A stretch of 64,000 nucleotides of DNA from Paenibacillus peoriae. Lineage in GTDB: Bacteria; Bacillota; Bacilli; Paenibacillales; Paenibacillaceae. Each line of letters opens with the position of its first letter. The stretch's first letter is position 1. The notes under the pieces are model-generated. The model was not told where the DNA came from. It saw nothing but the letters and a program-made list of their open reading frames with translations, and made no database searches. Made by a program: the position numbers and the translations under genes. This document shows, piece after piece, positions 8,805 to 17,208 of this stretch. Location of the stretch: NCBI RefSeq assembly GCF_022531965.1, contig NZ_CP092831.1, forward strand, positions 4,844,501-4,908,500, read 5' to 3'.

Positions 8805-9536
8805 ATGAATGACGTTTTTGTAGGTAGCTTTATTTCTGCCCTGTCCACTGGACTCGGCGCCGTGCCCATACTGTTTATGCGTAATATCACGCATCGGCTT
8901 CGCGATGTTCTGTTGGCTTATGCCGCAGGAATTATGACCTCTGCCTCCGTGTATAACCTCATTCCCGAAGCGATCCAGCATTCCAATTGGTTCGTGCTGA
9001 CTGCGGGAATTCTGCTCGGCTGCCTCGTATTACTGGTGATGGAGATGTACATTCCCCATGCGGATTTGGAGGACCCAGATTCCAAGACCTTTCAACTGGA
9101 ATCCAAATCTTTTCTCATCATCGCAGCTATTACATTGCACAATTTACCGGAAGGACTCTCTGTTGGGGTCAGCTATGCGAGTGAGACTCACAATCTCGGC
9201 AATCTGATCGCCTTCTCTATCGGCCTGCAAAATGCCCCGGAAGGCTTTATCGTAGCGTTGTTCCTTGTGAATCAAAACATCGGCCGTTTCAAGGCCTTGG
9301 GCATTGCTACCCTCACCGGAGCTGTGGAAATCATTACGAGTCTGATCGGCTTTTATTTGAGTAGCTGGGTGAACGGACTGGTACCTTACGGCCTTGCTTT
9401 TGCCGCCGGAGCCATGATGTTTATCGTCTACAAGGAACTGATTCCCGAGAGTCACGGGGATGGCAACCAGCGGATCGCCACATTCTCTTTTATTCTCGGC
9501 TTAATTACGATGATTGGGCTAACCGAATGGCTATAG
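8805..9536 (+). CDS. ZIP-family metal transporter
   Basis: This 243-residue protein has about eight hydrophobic segments and the ZIP signature in two central helices: His112-Asn-Leu-Pro-Glu116-Gly and Gln142-Asn-x-Pro-Glu-Gly, which form the binuclear metal site. ZIP proteins such as ZupT import Zn(II), Fe(II) or Mn(II); the metal cannot be told here, and I found no Zur, Fur or MntR box upstream. GGAGGG lies about 11 bases before the ATG. It is a single-gene unit with its own terminator. Confidence 0.88.
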   Translation: MNDVFVGSFISALSTGLGAVPILFMRNITHRLRDVLLAYAAGIMTSASVYNLIPEAIQHSNWFVLTAGILLGCLVLLVMEMYIPHADLEDPDSKTFQLESKSFLIIAAITLHNLPEGLSVGVSYASETHNLGNLIAFSIGLQNAPEGFIVALFLVNQNIGRFKALGIATLTGAVEIITSLIGFYLSSWVNGLVPYGLAFAAGAMMFIVYKELIPESHGDGNQRIATFSFILGLITMIGLTEWL

Positions 9537-9546
9537 CCGAGCAACA

Positions 9547-9595
9547 CAAAAAGGCCGCCTTCTGCCTGTAATCCAGACAGATAAGCAGCCTTTTT
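9547..9595. terminator. Terminator of the ZIP gene
   Basis: AAAAAGGC and GCCTTTTT frame a stem with inner CTG/CAG pairing, a few bases after the transporter stop. It is symmetric and can also serve the leftward gene ending at 9618. Confidence 0.75.
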
Positions 9596-9617
9596 GGCGT
9601 GTTCACATGGAGATACC

Positions 9618-10079
9618 TCATTTTTTTTGGTTCATGGAGCGCAATGCTTCACGATACTGCTCGTCCTCACTTTTGTGAGTCTCCTTCTCTCCATTGGATA
9701 TTGGGGAATGTCTTTCCTTTTCTTCGTCCTTTTTGGCAAAACCACGTAAAGCCGCACGATAATCCTGATCTCCGTAAGCATCTTTAATATTCTCGCGATC
9801 TTTTTCCACCTTCTTATCCGTCTGGATATCAGGCACCTTGTGTTGTTCCTCCGCATGATGCTCTTCGACATCGATATCCTTAGGAGGCGTCTCTTGCGCA
9901 GGATCTATCCATTCACGCGCCTCGGGTTCCACCTGTTCAGGATAAGGACGTTTGCTTCTTTGCCGTGAGTCCTCTTCGGTAGAGCGAGTCTTGGAAGAGG
10001 ACTTGCGCGTCATCTTCGTATTAAATACCAGCAAAAAAATAAAGGCAACCGCAGCTACTACGATAAAAGCAATGGTCAT
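9618..10079 (-). CDS. Membrane-anchored charged protein, function unknown
   Basis: I do not recognise this 153-residue protein. It has one N-terminal hydrophobic segment (residues 2-20) and then a long, highly charged, low-complexity tail rich in Glu, Lys, Asp and Arg, probably disordered. The tail holds two copies of a short motif: DQDYRAALRGF (104-114) and DEQYREALRSM (139-149). GGAGG precedes the ATG. It starts 10 bases after the flavodoxin-like gene, so the two are likely cotranscribed. The anchoring is predicted from the hydrophobic segment; topology and partner are unknown. Confidence 0.75.
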   Translation of the reverse strand: MTIAFIVVAAVAFIFLLVFNTKMTRKSSSKTRSTEEDSRQRSKRPYPEQVEPEAREWIDPAQETPPKDIDVEEHHAEEQHKVPDIQTDKKVEKDRENIKDAYGDQDYRAALRGFAKKDEEKERHSPISNGEKETHKSEDEQYREALRSMNQKK

Positions 10080-10089
10080 CGGTAGCCTC

Positions 10090-10647
10090 CTATTCTCTTT
10101 CAGCGCTACGGTACCGTCCCGCTATTTCAGCAACCCGTTTGCCCAAAGAGCGGCCTAGTGCAAGATCATTACCCGTTGGAAGATTAGGTGGTCCATTGGG
10201 GTCAGTCTCCACCGGACATGTTATCCCTACGCCGTAATAGGAGCCGTATAATGCATTTTCCGTAATATTGGCGGGCAGTCCTACAATAATCATGCCTTGA
10301 TGAAGCATTGGAGTAATCAAATTCAGAAGTGTGGATTCCAATCCACCATGAACGGTAGCGGTTGTGCAAAACACAGCGCCGATTTTGTCCACCAGCTTGC
10401 CCTGCGCCCACAGATACCCCAGCTTATCAATCCAGCTTTTCAGACCGCTGCTGATCGTACCAAAATGCCCCGGACAACCCCATAGGATCGCATCCACACT
10501 CACTAGCTCATTCACATCGGCCTCATTTACATGCTTTAACAACACTTCCGTGTGCTCAAGGTGTGCTCCTTCTGCAATTGAGCGTGCGAGACGTTCGGTA
10601 TGCCCATTTTCACTGTCATATACAATCATGATTCTGGTCGTCGTCAT
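10090..10647 (-). CDS. Flavodoxin-fold NAD(P)H:quinone oxidoreductase, WrbA-like
   Basis: This 185-residue protein starts with a flavodoxin FMN-phosphate loop ([12 protein letters not shown]) and carries WrbA-like middle motifs ([19 protein letters not shown] and TTATVHGG). Such enzymes reduce quinones by two electrons in the cytosol and limit oxidative stress. I chose ATG 10647 because AAAGGATG lies about 9-11 bases upstream; the two earlier in-frame ATGs sit within or against that ribosome site. The charged membrane protein follows in the same direction. Quinone reductase activity is inferred from family resemblance. Confidence 0.8.
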   Translation of the reverse strand: MTTTRIMIVYDSENGHTERLARSIAEGAHLEHTEVLLKHVNEADVNELVSVDAILWGCPGHFGTISSGLKSWIDKLGYLWAQGKLVDKIGAVFCTTATVHGGLESTLLNLITPMLHQGMIIVGLPANITENALYGSYYGVGITCPVETDPNGPPNLPTGNDLALGRSLGKRVAEIAGRYRSAERE

Positions 10648-10781
10648 TATGCGCATCATCCTTTGTCAGCAAAATCATCCTTTTCGCATGCGCTCTTAAC
10701 CTTGCCCAAAATCCATCTGAATATTATGAATCGTTTGACGCATACTTTGAAAATCCAAGAACTAGGGAGGCATGTTAACAC

Positions 10782-11417
10782 ATGAATTCACGCGCCATAT
10801 TAGTCAACTTGCTAGTTATTATCATTATTCTGGCAGGAGGTGGAGCCGCCGCCTATTACTACAATCAATCCGCCAACTACATAAAAACCGATAATGCCCA
10901 AGTGAGTGGACAAGCGGTTACCGTTGCCTCTCCAGGCGCTGGCAAGCTCACAGGCTGGAATGCTGAAGTTGGTAAAACCTACACCGCTGGAAGCACACTG
11001 GGTAATGTAGAAGGAGGCGGAAGCCGAATTAGCGTTACGATTCCAACCGATGGTACCATCGTGCAGCAATCTGCGGTCAACAACTCAATTGTTGGGGCAG
11101 GCACGCCTTTAGCGAAGGCTTTTGATCTAAACAATTTATGGATTACCGCCAATATAGACGAAACGGCTGTACAGGATCTTCAAGTAGGACAAACCGTAGA
11201 TGTATATATTGATGCTTACCCGGATACGTCCCTGAGCGGTAAACTCGAAAAGATCGGCCTGGCGACCGCATCGACTTTTTCACTACTGCCCACTTCCAAC
11301 ACCACTGCCAACTATACCAAGGTGACGCAGGTCGTGCCTGTCAATATTTCCATTCAAGGTTACAAGGGGCTGGGTATTATCCCGGGAATGAGTGCGACTA
11401 TCAGAGTTCACAAGTAG
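10782..11417 (+). CDS. HlyD/EmrA-family efflux adaptor
   Basis: This 211-residue protein has an N-terminal membrane anchor (residues 5-28), the NYIKTDNAQVSGQ strand typical of EmrA-like adaptors, a short lipoyl/barrel region and a C-terminal beta-barrel. It lacks the long coiled-coil hairpin of Gram-negative adaptors, as expected without an outer membrane. GGGAGG lies upstream of the ATG. The next gene, 9 bases downstream, encodes the drug/H+ antiporter, so the two form an efflux pair. Confidence 0.85.
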   Translation: MNSRAILVNLLVIIIILAGGGAAAYYYNQSANYIKTDNAQVSGQAVTVASPGAGKLTGWNAEVGKTYTAGSTLGNVEGGGSRISVTIPTDGTIVQQSAVNNSIVGAGTPLAKAFDLNNLWITANIDETAVQDLQVGQTVDVYIDAYPDTSLSGKLEKIGLATASTFSLLPTSNTTANYTKVTQVVPVNISIQGYKGLGIIPGMSATIRVHK

Positions 11418-11426
11418 GGGGCTGTC

Positions 11427-12950
11427 ATGGATCAAAAAATGTCCGTCGGACGTATTCTGTCCGTGCTGCTGCTAGGCGCCTTCATTTCGATTTTGAATCA
11501 AACGCTGCTTAACGTGGCCATTCCACACTTAATGAATGATTTCAATGTGTCTGCCACAACCGTTCAATGGCTTTCCACCGGATATATGCTAACCAACGGG
11601 ATTTTGATTCCTATCACTGCTTTTCTGATTGAGTCCTTCGGAACACGTGCGCTGTTCATCTCCGCGATGGGGTTATTTACTGCCGGGTCTGTCGTCTGTG
11701 CTGCCAGTACCGGCTTTGCGCCTATGCTGGTTGGACGTGTTATCCAGGCCAGCGGAGCAGGCATCATCATGCCTGTGGTGATGAACGTGTTCCTGACTGT
11801 GTTTCCTCCAGAAAAACGGGGCGCTGCCATGGGTACTATGGGAATCGCCATGATGTTTGCCCCGGCGATTGGACCAACTTTATCCGGCTATATTGTGGAG
11901 CATTACAGCTGGCGGCTGCTATTTTTACTTGTTATTCCGCTGGCGGTCATTGATATTCTGTTTGCCATACGCTGGCTCAAAAATGTATCCAAGCTAACGA
12001 AACCGAACTTTGACCTGCTGGGAACCGTCTTTTCCACCCTTGGGTTTGGCTTCCTGCTGTATGGCTTTAGTTCAGCTGGGGACAAAGGCTGGGGTAGCAA
12101 TACAGTAATACTCACACTCGCTGCCGGGATTGTGTTTATTGTATTGTTTATCGTGCGCGAGCTGAACATGCTACAGCCGATGCTGGAGTTCCGTGTGTTT
12201 AAATATGATATTTTTACTGTATCAACCTTAGTCGGGGCTACCGTCAACATGACGATGTTTGGCGGTATGCTGCTGCTGCCAATCTATTTGCAAAATATAC
12301 GCGGCTTTACACCGTTGCAATCCGGTCTGCTGCTGTTGCCGGGTGCACTGCTGATGGGTGTGATGTCACCCATATCAGGGGCAGTATTTGACCGTATAGG
12401 CGCAAGGCCGTTGGCGATCATTGGGCTGATCATTACGGCAGTCACGACATGGGAGTTCAGTCTGCTAACCGACGCCACCACCTACGGACATATTATGATC
12501 ATCTATACGATTCGCAGCTTCGGAATGTCACTGCTGATGATGTCCGTCCAGACGGAAGGGCTAAACCAGTTGCCTCCCCATCTCGGTAGCCATGGTACAG
12601 CCATGTCCAATACAGTACGGCAAATTGCCGGGTCTATCGGTACCGCTTGGCTCATTACTGTAATGAGCAGCCGGACCACGATTCATGTAGCGGATTATGC
12701 GAATGTCGCTACCACCGCCAATGTTCCTTTAACCGAAGGGGTAGCACAGTTGGGACAAACCCTCGCGCAAACGGCGGGTATTTCAACAGAAAGTGGTTCA
12801 TCGTTGGCGCTACAACAGGTGTACCGAAATGCTGTTACGGAATCGACGATCCATGGCATTAATGATGCCTTTATCATTGCTACAGGGATTGCGCTGGCAG
12901 GGCTATTGTTTTCTTTGTTCTTACGACGGTCTACGCCACGCCGAAGATAG
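11427..12950 (+). CDS. MFS drug:H+ antiporter, DHA2 (EmrB/QacA) family
   Basis: This 507-residue protein has the length and hydrophobic pattern of 14-helix DHA2 exporters. It shows the conserved NVAIPHL and WLSTGYML segments in the first two helices, and the antiporter motif GPTLSGYIVEHYSWRLLF in helix 5. It would export hydrophobic drugs or a natural product using the proton gradient, with the adaptor gene just upstream. The substrate is unknown. A 15-bp-stem terminator follows at 12975-13025. Confidence 0.9.
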   Translation: MDQKMSVGRILSVLLLGAFISILNQTLLNVAIPHLMNDFNVSATTVQWLSTGYMLTNGILIPITAFLIESFGTRALFISAMGLFTAGSVVCAASTGFAPMLVGRVIQASGAGIIMPVVMNVFLTVFPPEKRGAAMGTMGIAMMFAPAIGPTLSGYIVEHYSWRLLFLLVIPLAVIDILFAIRWLKNVSKLTKPNFDLLGTVFSTLGFGFLLYGFSSAGDKGWGSNTVILTLAAGIVFIVLFIVRELNMLQPMLEFRVFKYDIFTVSTLVGATVNMTMFGGMLLLPIYLQNIRGFTPLQSGLLLLPGALLMGVMSPISGAVFDRIGARPLAIIGLIITAVTTWEFSLLTDATTYGHIMIIYTIRSFGMSLLMMSVQTEGLNQLPPHLGSHGTAMSNTVRQIAGSIGTAWLITVMSSRTTIHVADYANVATTANVPLTEGVAQLGQTLAQTAGISTESGSSLALQQVYRNAVTESTIHGINDAFIIATGIALAGLLFSLFLRRSTPRRR

Positions 12951-12974
12951 ACGTACAGCGTTGCGAGGCTGCAA

Positions 12975-13025
12975 AAGAAGGAGCATTCACCCCTTGAATT
13001 TTTAAGAGGATGAATGCTCCTTCTT
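12975..13025. terminator. Terminator after the efflux pair
   Basis: A perfect 15-bp stem (AAGAAGGAGCATTCA and its complement) encloses a 21-base loop. It lies between convergent genes and can serve both. Confidence 0.8.
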
Positions 13026-13038
13026 GTGATTATTAGCC

Positions 13039-15024
13039 CTATGACCGTAATAAGCGCAGGCCATTCAAAATAACCAGTAATGTGCTACCTTCATGCCCAA
13101 TAACCCCAAATGGCAGGGCTATATCTTGCACAAAGTTGCTGATCACAAGCAGCAAAATGACACTTACCGCAAAGATCATATTTTGTTTAACCACCCGCTG
13201 CGCCTTGCGGGCCAGTGCTACCGTCGGAGCAATCTCCTCGATTCCATCGTTCATCAGCACAACGTCTGCGACCTCCAGTGCGGCTCCGCTGCCATGCATC
13301 CCCATGCCTAGTCCTACGGTTGCCGCTGTCAACGCAGGAGCGTCGTTCACACCGTCGCCGACCATGACGACATGCCCGTACTGCTCCCGCAGCATGCGAA
13401 TATGGCTGACTTTGTCCTCCGGCATTAAGCCAGCATACACGGCGTCAACTCCGGCCTGCGCCGCGATCACAGCGGCCGTTTCTGGACGGTCCCCGGTTAG
13501 CATGACAACCCGGATACCCTGCGCTTGCAGTCGTTTCACGGACTCTTGGGCCTGCGGACGCAGCTCGTCGCGTAGTGCCAGCATTCCGGCAATCCGATCA
13601 TTCGCGAGGATGATGGATACGGTTTTGCCCTCAGCTTCCAGCCGGGCCCGACTCTCCATCCACTTTGGCTCTGCCAGAGAACCAGGTTCATCCAGTACAT
13701 TTGTACGCCCAATTTTCCACTTCACCCCACCTATGATGCCTTCCATTCCCCATCCGGTGAGTGCCTGCACTTCTTCGGTTGGAAGAAGATCTCTCTGTCC
13801 CAAATCAGCTTCGGCTTTGGCTACAATCGCTCGCGCCAGTGGATGCAAAGAATAGCTTTCAATTGTGGCGACCATATGCAATAACTCATCGGCATCGTAT
13901 TCTGCGGCGGTAATCCAATCCGTGACGACAGGTGACCCCATCGTTAACGTGCCTGTTTTGTCAAAAGCAACAACAGAAGTCAATGCCATATTCTCCACAT
14001 GTGCACCACCTTTGAACAGGATGCCCCGTCGGGCACGGTTGGAAATGGCCGATAGCATTACTGGCATAATGGATGATACGAGCGCACAGGGGGAGGCCAC
14101 GACGAGGAACACCATAGCCTTGTAAAACGCTGCTGCCCACGTCCAGCCTAATGCTATGGGTGCACCGGCAATGACGATCAGCGTGACAGCAACAACAATT
14201 CGAGCGTACACCGATTCGAACGTTTTAATAAAACGCTGGGAATCAGGAACTTCGGTCTGAGCCTCTTCCACCATACGAATGATTTTCGAAAATAAAGTGT
14301 TCTCTGAGGACTGACTAACCTCCACATATAGCACCCCTTCTCCATTAATGGTGCCCGCATATACCTCGTCACCTTCCACCTTATTTACCGGAATAGATTC
14401 ACCGGTAATCGATGCCTGATTCACTGCCGAAACGCCCTTAGAGATTCGGCCGTCCGCCGGAATCAGTTCGCCCGGCTTCACCAGCAGCAGGTCGCCTGGC
14501 AACAGCTGCTCAATGCCGACCGTTTCGGTCCCCTCGCGAGACAAGCGCAAAGCCGTTTCCGGCTTCAACGCCATAAGCTCAGAAATATCCTTACTACTAC
14601 GCTCGGTGGTATAGCTCTCCAGCGCACCGCTGAGTGCAAAAATAAAGATCAGCATGGCTCCTTCATTCCAATAGCCAATGGCCGCAGCTCCTAGGGAGGC
14701 AGCAATCATGAGCAGGTTAACATCCAGATCATGTTCTCGGATCAGTGTTTCGACTCCTTCCCTGGCTTTGGACCAGCCCCCAAGGGCATAGGACACCACA
14801 TACAGAATGACCGATAGCCATTGCCACCAATGTGAGACTCCCCATGCCATCAACATCAGCAATCCACTACCTAGAGCAGCTTGCATCTCCTTGTTTTTCA
14901 GCATACTTTTAAGCTGAAATTGCGGCTTACGATTCGGACCGGGTCGTCCGCTGCCACTGTTTTTTGAAAGGGTTCGGTTAGAGGGAGACAATGTATCTTG
15001 TAATCGTTGAACAGCTTGCATCAT
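13039..15024 (-). CDS. P1B-4-type metal-efflux ATPase (PfeT/CtpD-like)
   Basis: This 661-residue P-type ATPase has the phosphorylation loop DKTGTLT, the TGES actuator motif and the GDGVNDAP hinge. The membrane metal site is Ser-Pro-Cys rather than Cys-Pro-Cys, and the last helix carries HEGST. SPC with HEG(G/S)T is diagnostic of the P1B-4 subgroup, whose members (B. subtilis PfeT, mycobacterial CtpD) export Fe(II) or Co(II). No N-terminal metal-binding domain is present. I start it at 15024, where AAAGGA precedes the ATG by 7 bases; the longer frame from 15084 has no ribosome site and covers a second Fur-like sequence. A Fur-type box sits upstream at 15147-15161. Confidence 0.88.
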   Translation of the reverse strand: MMQAVQRLQDTLSPSNRTLSKNSGSGRPGPNRKPQFQLKSMLKNKEMQAALGSGLLMLMAWGVSHWWQWLSVILYVVSYALGGWSKAREGVETLIREHDLDVNLLMIAASLGAAAIGYWNEGAMLIFIFALSGALESYTTERSSKDISELMALKPETALRLSREGTETVGIEQLLPGDLLLVKPGELIPADGRISKGVSAVNQASITGESIPVNKVEGDEVYAGTINGEGVLYVEVSQSSENTLFSKIIRMVEEAQTEVPDSQRFIKTFESVYARIVVAVTLIVIAGAPIALGWTWAAAFYKAMVFLVVASPCALVSSIMPVMLSAISNRARRGILFKGGAHVENMALTSVVAFDKTGTLTMGSPVVTDWITAAEYDADELLHMVATIESYSLHPLARAIVAKAEADLGQRDLLPTEEVQALTGWGMEGIIGGVKWKIGRTNVLDEPGSLAEPKWMESRARLEAEGKTVSIILANDRIAGMLALRDELRPQAQESVKRLQAQGIRVVMLTGDRPETAAVIAAQAGVDAVYAGLMPEDKVSHIRMLREQYGHVVMVGDGVNDAPALTAATVGLGMGMHGSGAALEVADVVLMNDGIEEIAPTVALARKAQRVVKQNMIFAVSVILLLVISNFVQDIALPFGVIGHEGSTLLVILNGLRLLRS

Positions 15025-15105
15025 GTCACGTTCCTTTCCATATTTTGTTCCTTGTACTAGCATCTCATTGAGAATGATATCCATTGTTAAGTGCCCTAAA
15101 ATAGC

Positions 15106-15138
15106 ACATGCTGCTTCGGGAAGCCCGAAGCAGCATGT
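15106..15138 (-). repeat. Perfect 15-bp hairpin in the ATPase leader
   Basis: ACATGCTGCTTCGGG and its exact complement are separated by only 3 bases. In the leftward transcript it lies between the Fur box and the start codon. No T-run follows on the minus strand, so it is not a standard intrinsic terminator there. Confidence 0.7.
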
Positions 15139-15146
15139 TTAGCAAA

Positions 15147-15161
15147 TGAGAATGATAATCA
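15147..15161. promoter_or_regulatory. Fur-type box upstream of the P1B-4 ATPase
   Basis: TGAGAATGATAATCA differs from the Fur consensus TGATAATnATTATCA at only two positions. It also partly fits the related PerR box, the known regulator of B. subtilis pfeT, so the binding protein is not settled by sequence. Confidence 0.7.
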
Positions 15162-15207
15162 TTTTTGCGTCTATACAATTATTTTGGTTTAGAGAAACTT
15201 TTGTTTT

Positions 15208-15237
15208 ATTATATACCTTTTCTTTTCCACTTGTAAA
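15208..15237 (-). promoter_or_regulatory. Candidate promoter of the P1B-4 ATPase
   Basis: On the minus strand TTTACA (15237-15232) and a perfect TATAAT (15213-15208) are spaced by 18 bp. The start would lie near 15200, leaving a leader of about 175 bases that contains the Fur-type box and the hairpin. Confidence 0.6.
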
Positions 15238-15253
15238 CCAGCAATGGTCTAAA

Positions 15254-15288
15254 TAAAAAAAGATACCCGCGCAAACACCGCAGGTATC
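15254..15288 (-). terminator. Terminator of the pseudo-PPDK gene
   Basis: On the minus strand GATACC...GGTATC with an inner GCG/CGC pairing is followed by a run of seven T. It lies about 160 bases past the stop at 15452. Confidence 0.8.
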
Positions 15289-15451
15289 CTCCATATTTAG
15301 AGCATCCGATTCAGGATTTGCAAAAATCGATTCCAGTCGCTCCAAAGTGTAATATATAGACGAACTAGGCCATTTCGATCTATATTTTGTTCTTTGAAAA
15401 TCGCTTATTGGATTTTTGCAAAATCCTCTATTACATGAATTCAGGTTATCT

Positions 15452-16903
15452 TCAGGCTAAAGGAAACTTCCACGCATGGTTGTGTGCAGCCCCAGAAGTG
15501 CGCTGACGATCTGCGGGCTGTTGCAGTCCCAAACGCGCAGCTGCAAGGCGTGCGGCGGGAACTGCTGTGTCCGGGCAAATGACCCCCGTCAGCTCATTCT
15601 CCCAGATCGAAATCCCATCCAGAGACTGGTTAATTTCATCTATTGCTACCCATAAAGGAAGCTCGGGCTTTACACGTCGAACAGCTTCCATTATGCATTT
15701 TATCGTATCACTAGTATTCTCATGACCATCGACACCGGGTGGAATCAACTGATCCTCAGTCCTAATATCATCGGATGGAGTTGGTATGACTTCTAAAATG
15801 ACCGTATCGGCAAAACGTGTCAGATCTGCAGCTTGAGCCACCTGCTTGATATGTCGTGCACCCACTTTGGATATGTTATTGGGGTTGGCTGACTCCTCCG
15901 ACCGTGCGGCTTCCTTGTTCCATGTTGGGCTTATGTTAGGCACCAAAGACGGGGCAACTGTCAAAAGCACGCCTACCCGATATGGAATGCACCGAAGACG
16001 TCCGCATAAGGTCTGCTCCGCAACGCCGTCAATCCAGTCTCGGGTTGCCCGGAATTCGTCCACGTCAGCCGGATTGCGTACCATAATCTCCAGCTTGGGT
16101 TCTCCCCCCTGCCGCACGCTCCGCAACGCCGCACGCAGTAATGCCTCCAGCTGCATATCTTGCAAGCTGCCAATACCCACTGCATTGTTCTGCTCCATTA
16201 GGGCAACAGTGAGTGGCGATCCGTTCAGAGACTCGAATAAGCCTTCATACTCTGTTTCCAGCAAGCTGATAATCCGGCGGGACAAATGCTCACACAATCC
16301 AGGCAGGCCAGATGCCTGGTTAAAGGTTTTGTACGTGTCAGATGCACGAGAGCCGGGAATAAGGATGGGGTCGGGCTCCCCGTCAGGGGCATGAATCGTC
16401 TGTCCAGACTCAGCTACGTCCAGATAGGCATAGCATAATTCCCCAACGCGGCCAGAGGCCTGTGACAAGGGGCCATGCAGAAGACTATAACCGTCGAAAC
16501 TGCCTATTTCTGATGCTGTCTCTGTACTTATACGACTCATACTTGTAGGAGCATCGGCATAAATCCGTATGAAGGTACGTCTGTATTCATCGCTCCATTT
16601 TAGGAGTGTACCCATTGCTTGCCCAATATCGTTGCCGCTATTCAGCATCGTTTCCCCAAGTAATTCGGGATTCGCAGCCATCAAAGCCTCCGCTCGGCTG
16701 ATTACGCCCTGCTCAGCTAAACCAACCAGCCAGCCCAACGGATCTTCCCCCTGCGTAGCAGATACTTCATGGCTGCCTGCCCTTAGCGTCTCCATAGCCA
16801 ACCTCTGTGCAGCAGTCTCCATAACCGACTCTGGATCTTTGAGATCCCGGCTGTTTTTGCCGCCCAACAGCTCTGCGAATACATGCATCAGTTTAGCCTC
16901 CAT
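15452..16903 (-). CDS. PPDK-like pseudoenzyme (degenerate PEP-utilising domain)
   Basis: I read this 483-residue protein as a shrunken relative of pyruvate phosphate dikinase. Residues 57-85 fit the PPDK linker (GVISRAEAL...NPELL), 100-120 fit the start of its PEP barrel (LLKWSDEYRR...ADAPT against WADxxR...NADTPED), 209-235 fit the next block, 244-282 fit the MQxRAIxEAA...EIMIP block and 446-460 fit the final VPIARLAAA helix. The ATP-grasp and phosphohistidine domains are missing. Expected catalytic residues are also gone: the LCRTEH Arg, the RxLDPP Arg, the IExPRA Glu, GTND, and the CGEHGG Cys. It is probably non-enzymatic. The start is 16903 or 16888; the latter has GGAGG at ideal spacing. 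Alignment was done by eye. Confidence 0.55.
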   Translation of the reverse strand: MEAKLMHVFAELLGGKNSRDLKDPESVMETAAQRLAMETLRAGSHEVSATQGEDPLGWLVGLAEQGVISRAEALMAANPELLGETMLNSGNDIGQAMGTLLKWSDEYRRTFIRIYADAPTSMSRISTETASEIGSFDGYSLLHGPLSQASGRVGELCYAYLDVAESGQTIHAPDGEPDPILIPGSRASDTYKTFNQASGLPGLCEHLSRRIISLLETEYEGLFESLNGSPLTVALMEQNNAVGIGSLQDMQLEALLRAALRSVRQGGEPKLEIMVRNPADVDEFRATRDWIDGVAEQTLCGRLRCIPYRVGVLLTVAPSLVPNISPTWNKEAARSEESANPNNISKVGARHIKQVAQAADLTRFADTVILEVIPTPSDDIRTEDQLIPPGVDGHENTSDTIKCIMEAVRRVKPELPLWVAIDEINQSLDGISIWENELTGVICPDTAVPAARLAAARLGLQQPADRQRTSGAAHNHAWKFPLA

Positions 16904-16972
16904 GCTATTAATCCATCCTTTCTTCCGTCAGCAAGTTGGCACACACGAATTTGAGTACCCCTCCAAATAAGG

Positions 16973-16986
16973 AAAACGCTTACTCA
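16973..16986 (-). promoter_or_regulatory. cre-like site upstream of pseudo-PPDK gene
   Basis: On the minus strand AGTAAGCGTTTTCC matches the 14-base cre consensus TGWAANCGNTNWCA at 12 positions, differing only at the two ends. It lies 70 bases before the start codon. Confidence 0.4.
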
Positions 16987-17144
16987 TAATGGAGCAACCG
17001 AATCTTACATGGGCCTTACTTGTAAAGCCCCTACCTTAACGTATTAGGCACGCCACGCATTTATACATCTGGGCACAGCTCCCCTACAACCCACAAGTAA
17101 TCTCTATACTGCTGGTACAAGACCACTCGAAAAAGGAACCTATA

Positions 17145-17207
17145 AAATAAACACCCCCGGTTTTCACAGGATGCCTACATCCGATGTTAACCCGGGGGTG
17201 TTTATTT
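17145..17207. terminator. Terminator of the Zn/Cd ATPase gene
   Basis: A perfect 16-bp stem (AAATAAACACCCCCGG and complement) with a smaller inner hairpin ends two bases from the ATPase stop. A/T-rich flanks make it usable in both directions. Confidence 0.85.
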
Positions 17208-17208
17208 T

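Larger units (their letters stand above)
15025..15451. other. Regulated leader of the P1B-4 ATPase
   Basis: This 427-base gap is non-coding on both strands. From right to left it holds the terminator of the pseudo-PPDK gene (15254-15288), a leftward promoter (15208-15237), a Fur-type box (15147-15161), a perfect 15-bp hairpin (15106-15138) and a weaker Fur-like sequence (15068-15082, about 10 of 14 matches). A 68-codon frame at 15139-15345 crosses the terminator and is rejected. Confidence 0.6.
16904..17208. other. Gap upstream of the pseudo-PPDK gene
   Basis: This 305-base gap holds a cre-like sequence at 16973-16986 and, at its far end, the terminator of the Zn/Cd ATPase (17145-17207). I see no gene. 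The promoter of the pseudo-PPDK gene should lie here, but I could not define it. Confidence 0.5.

Noticed and set aside
15139..15345. Leftward 68-codon frame rich in Cys and Ile
   Set aside because: It crosses the clear terminator at 15254-15288, the promoter and the Fur-type box, and has no ribosome site.
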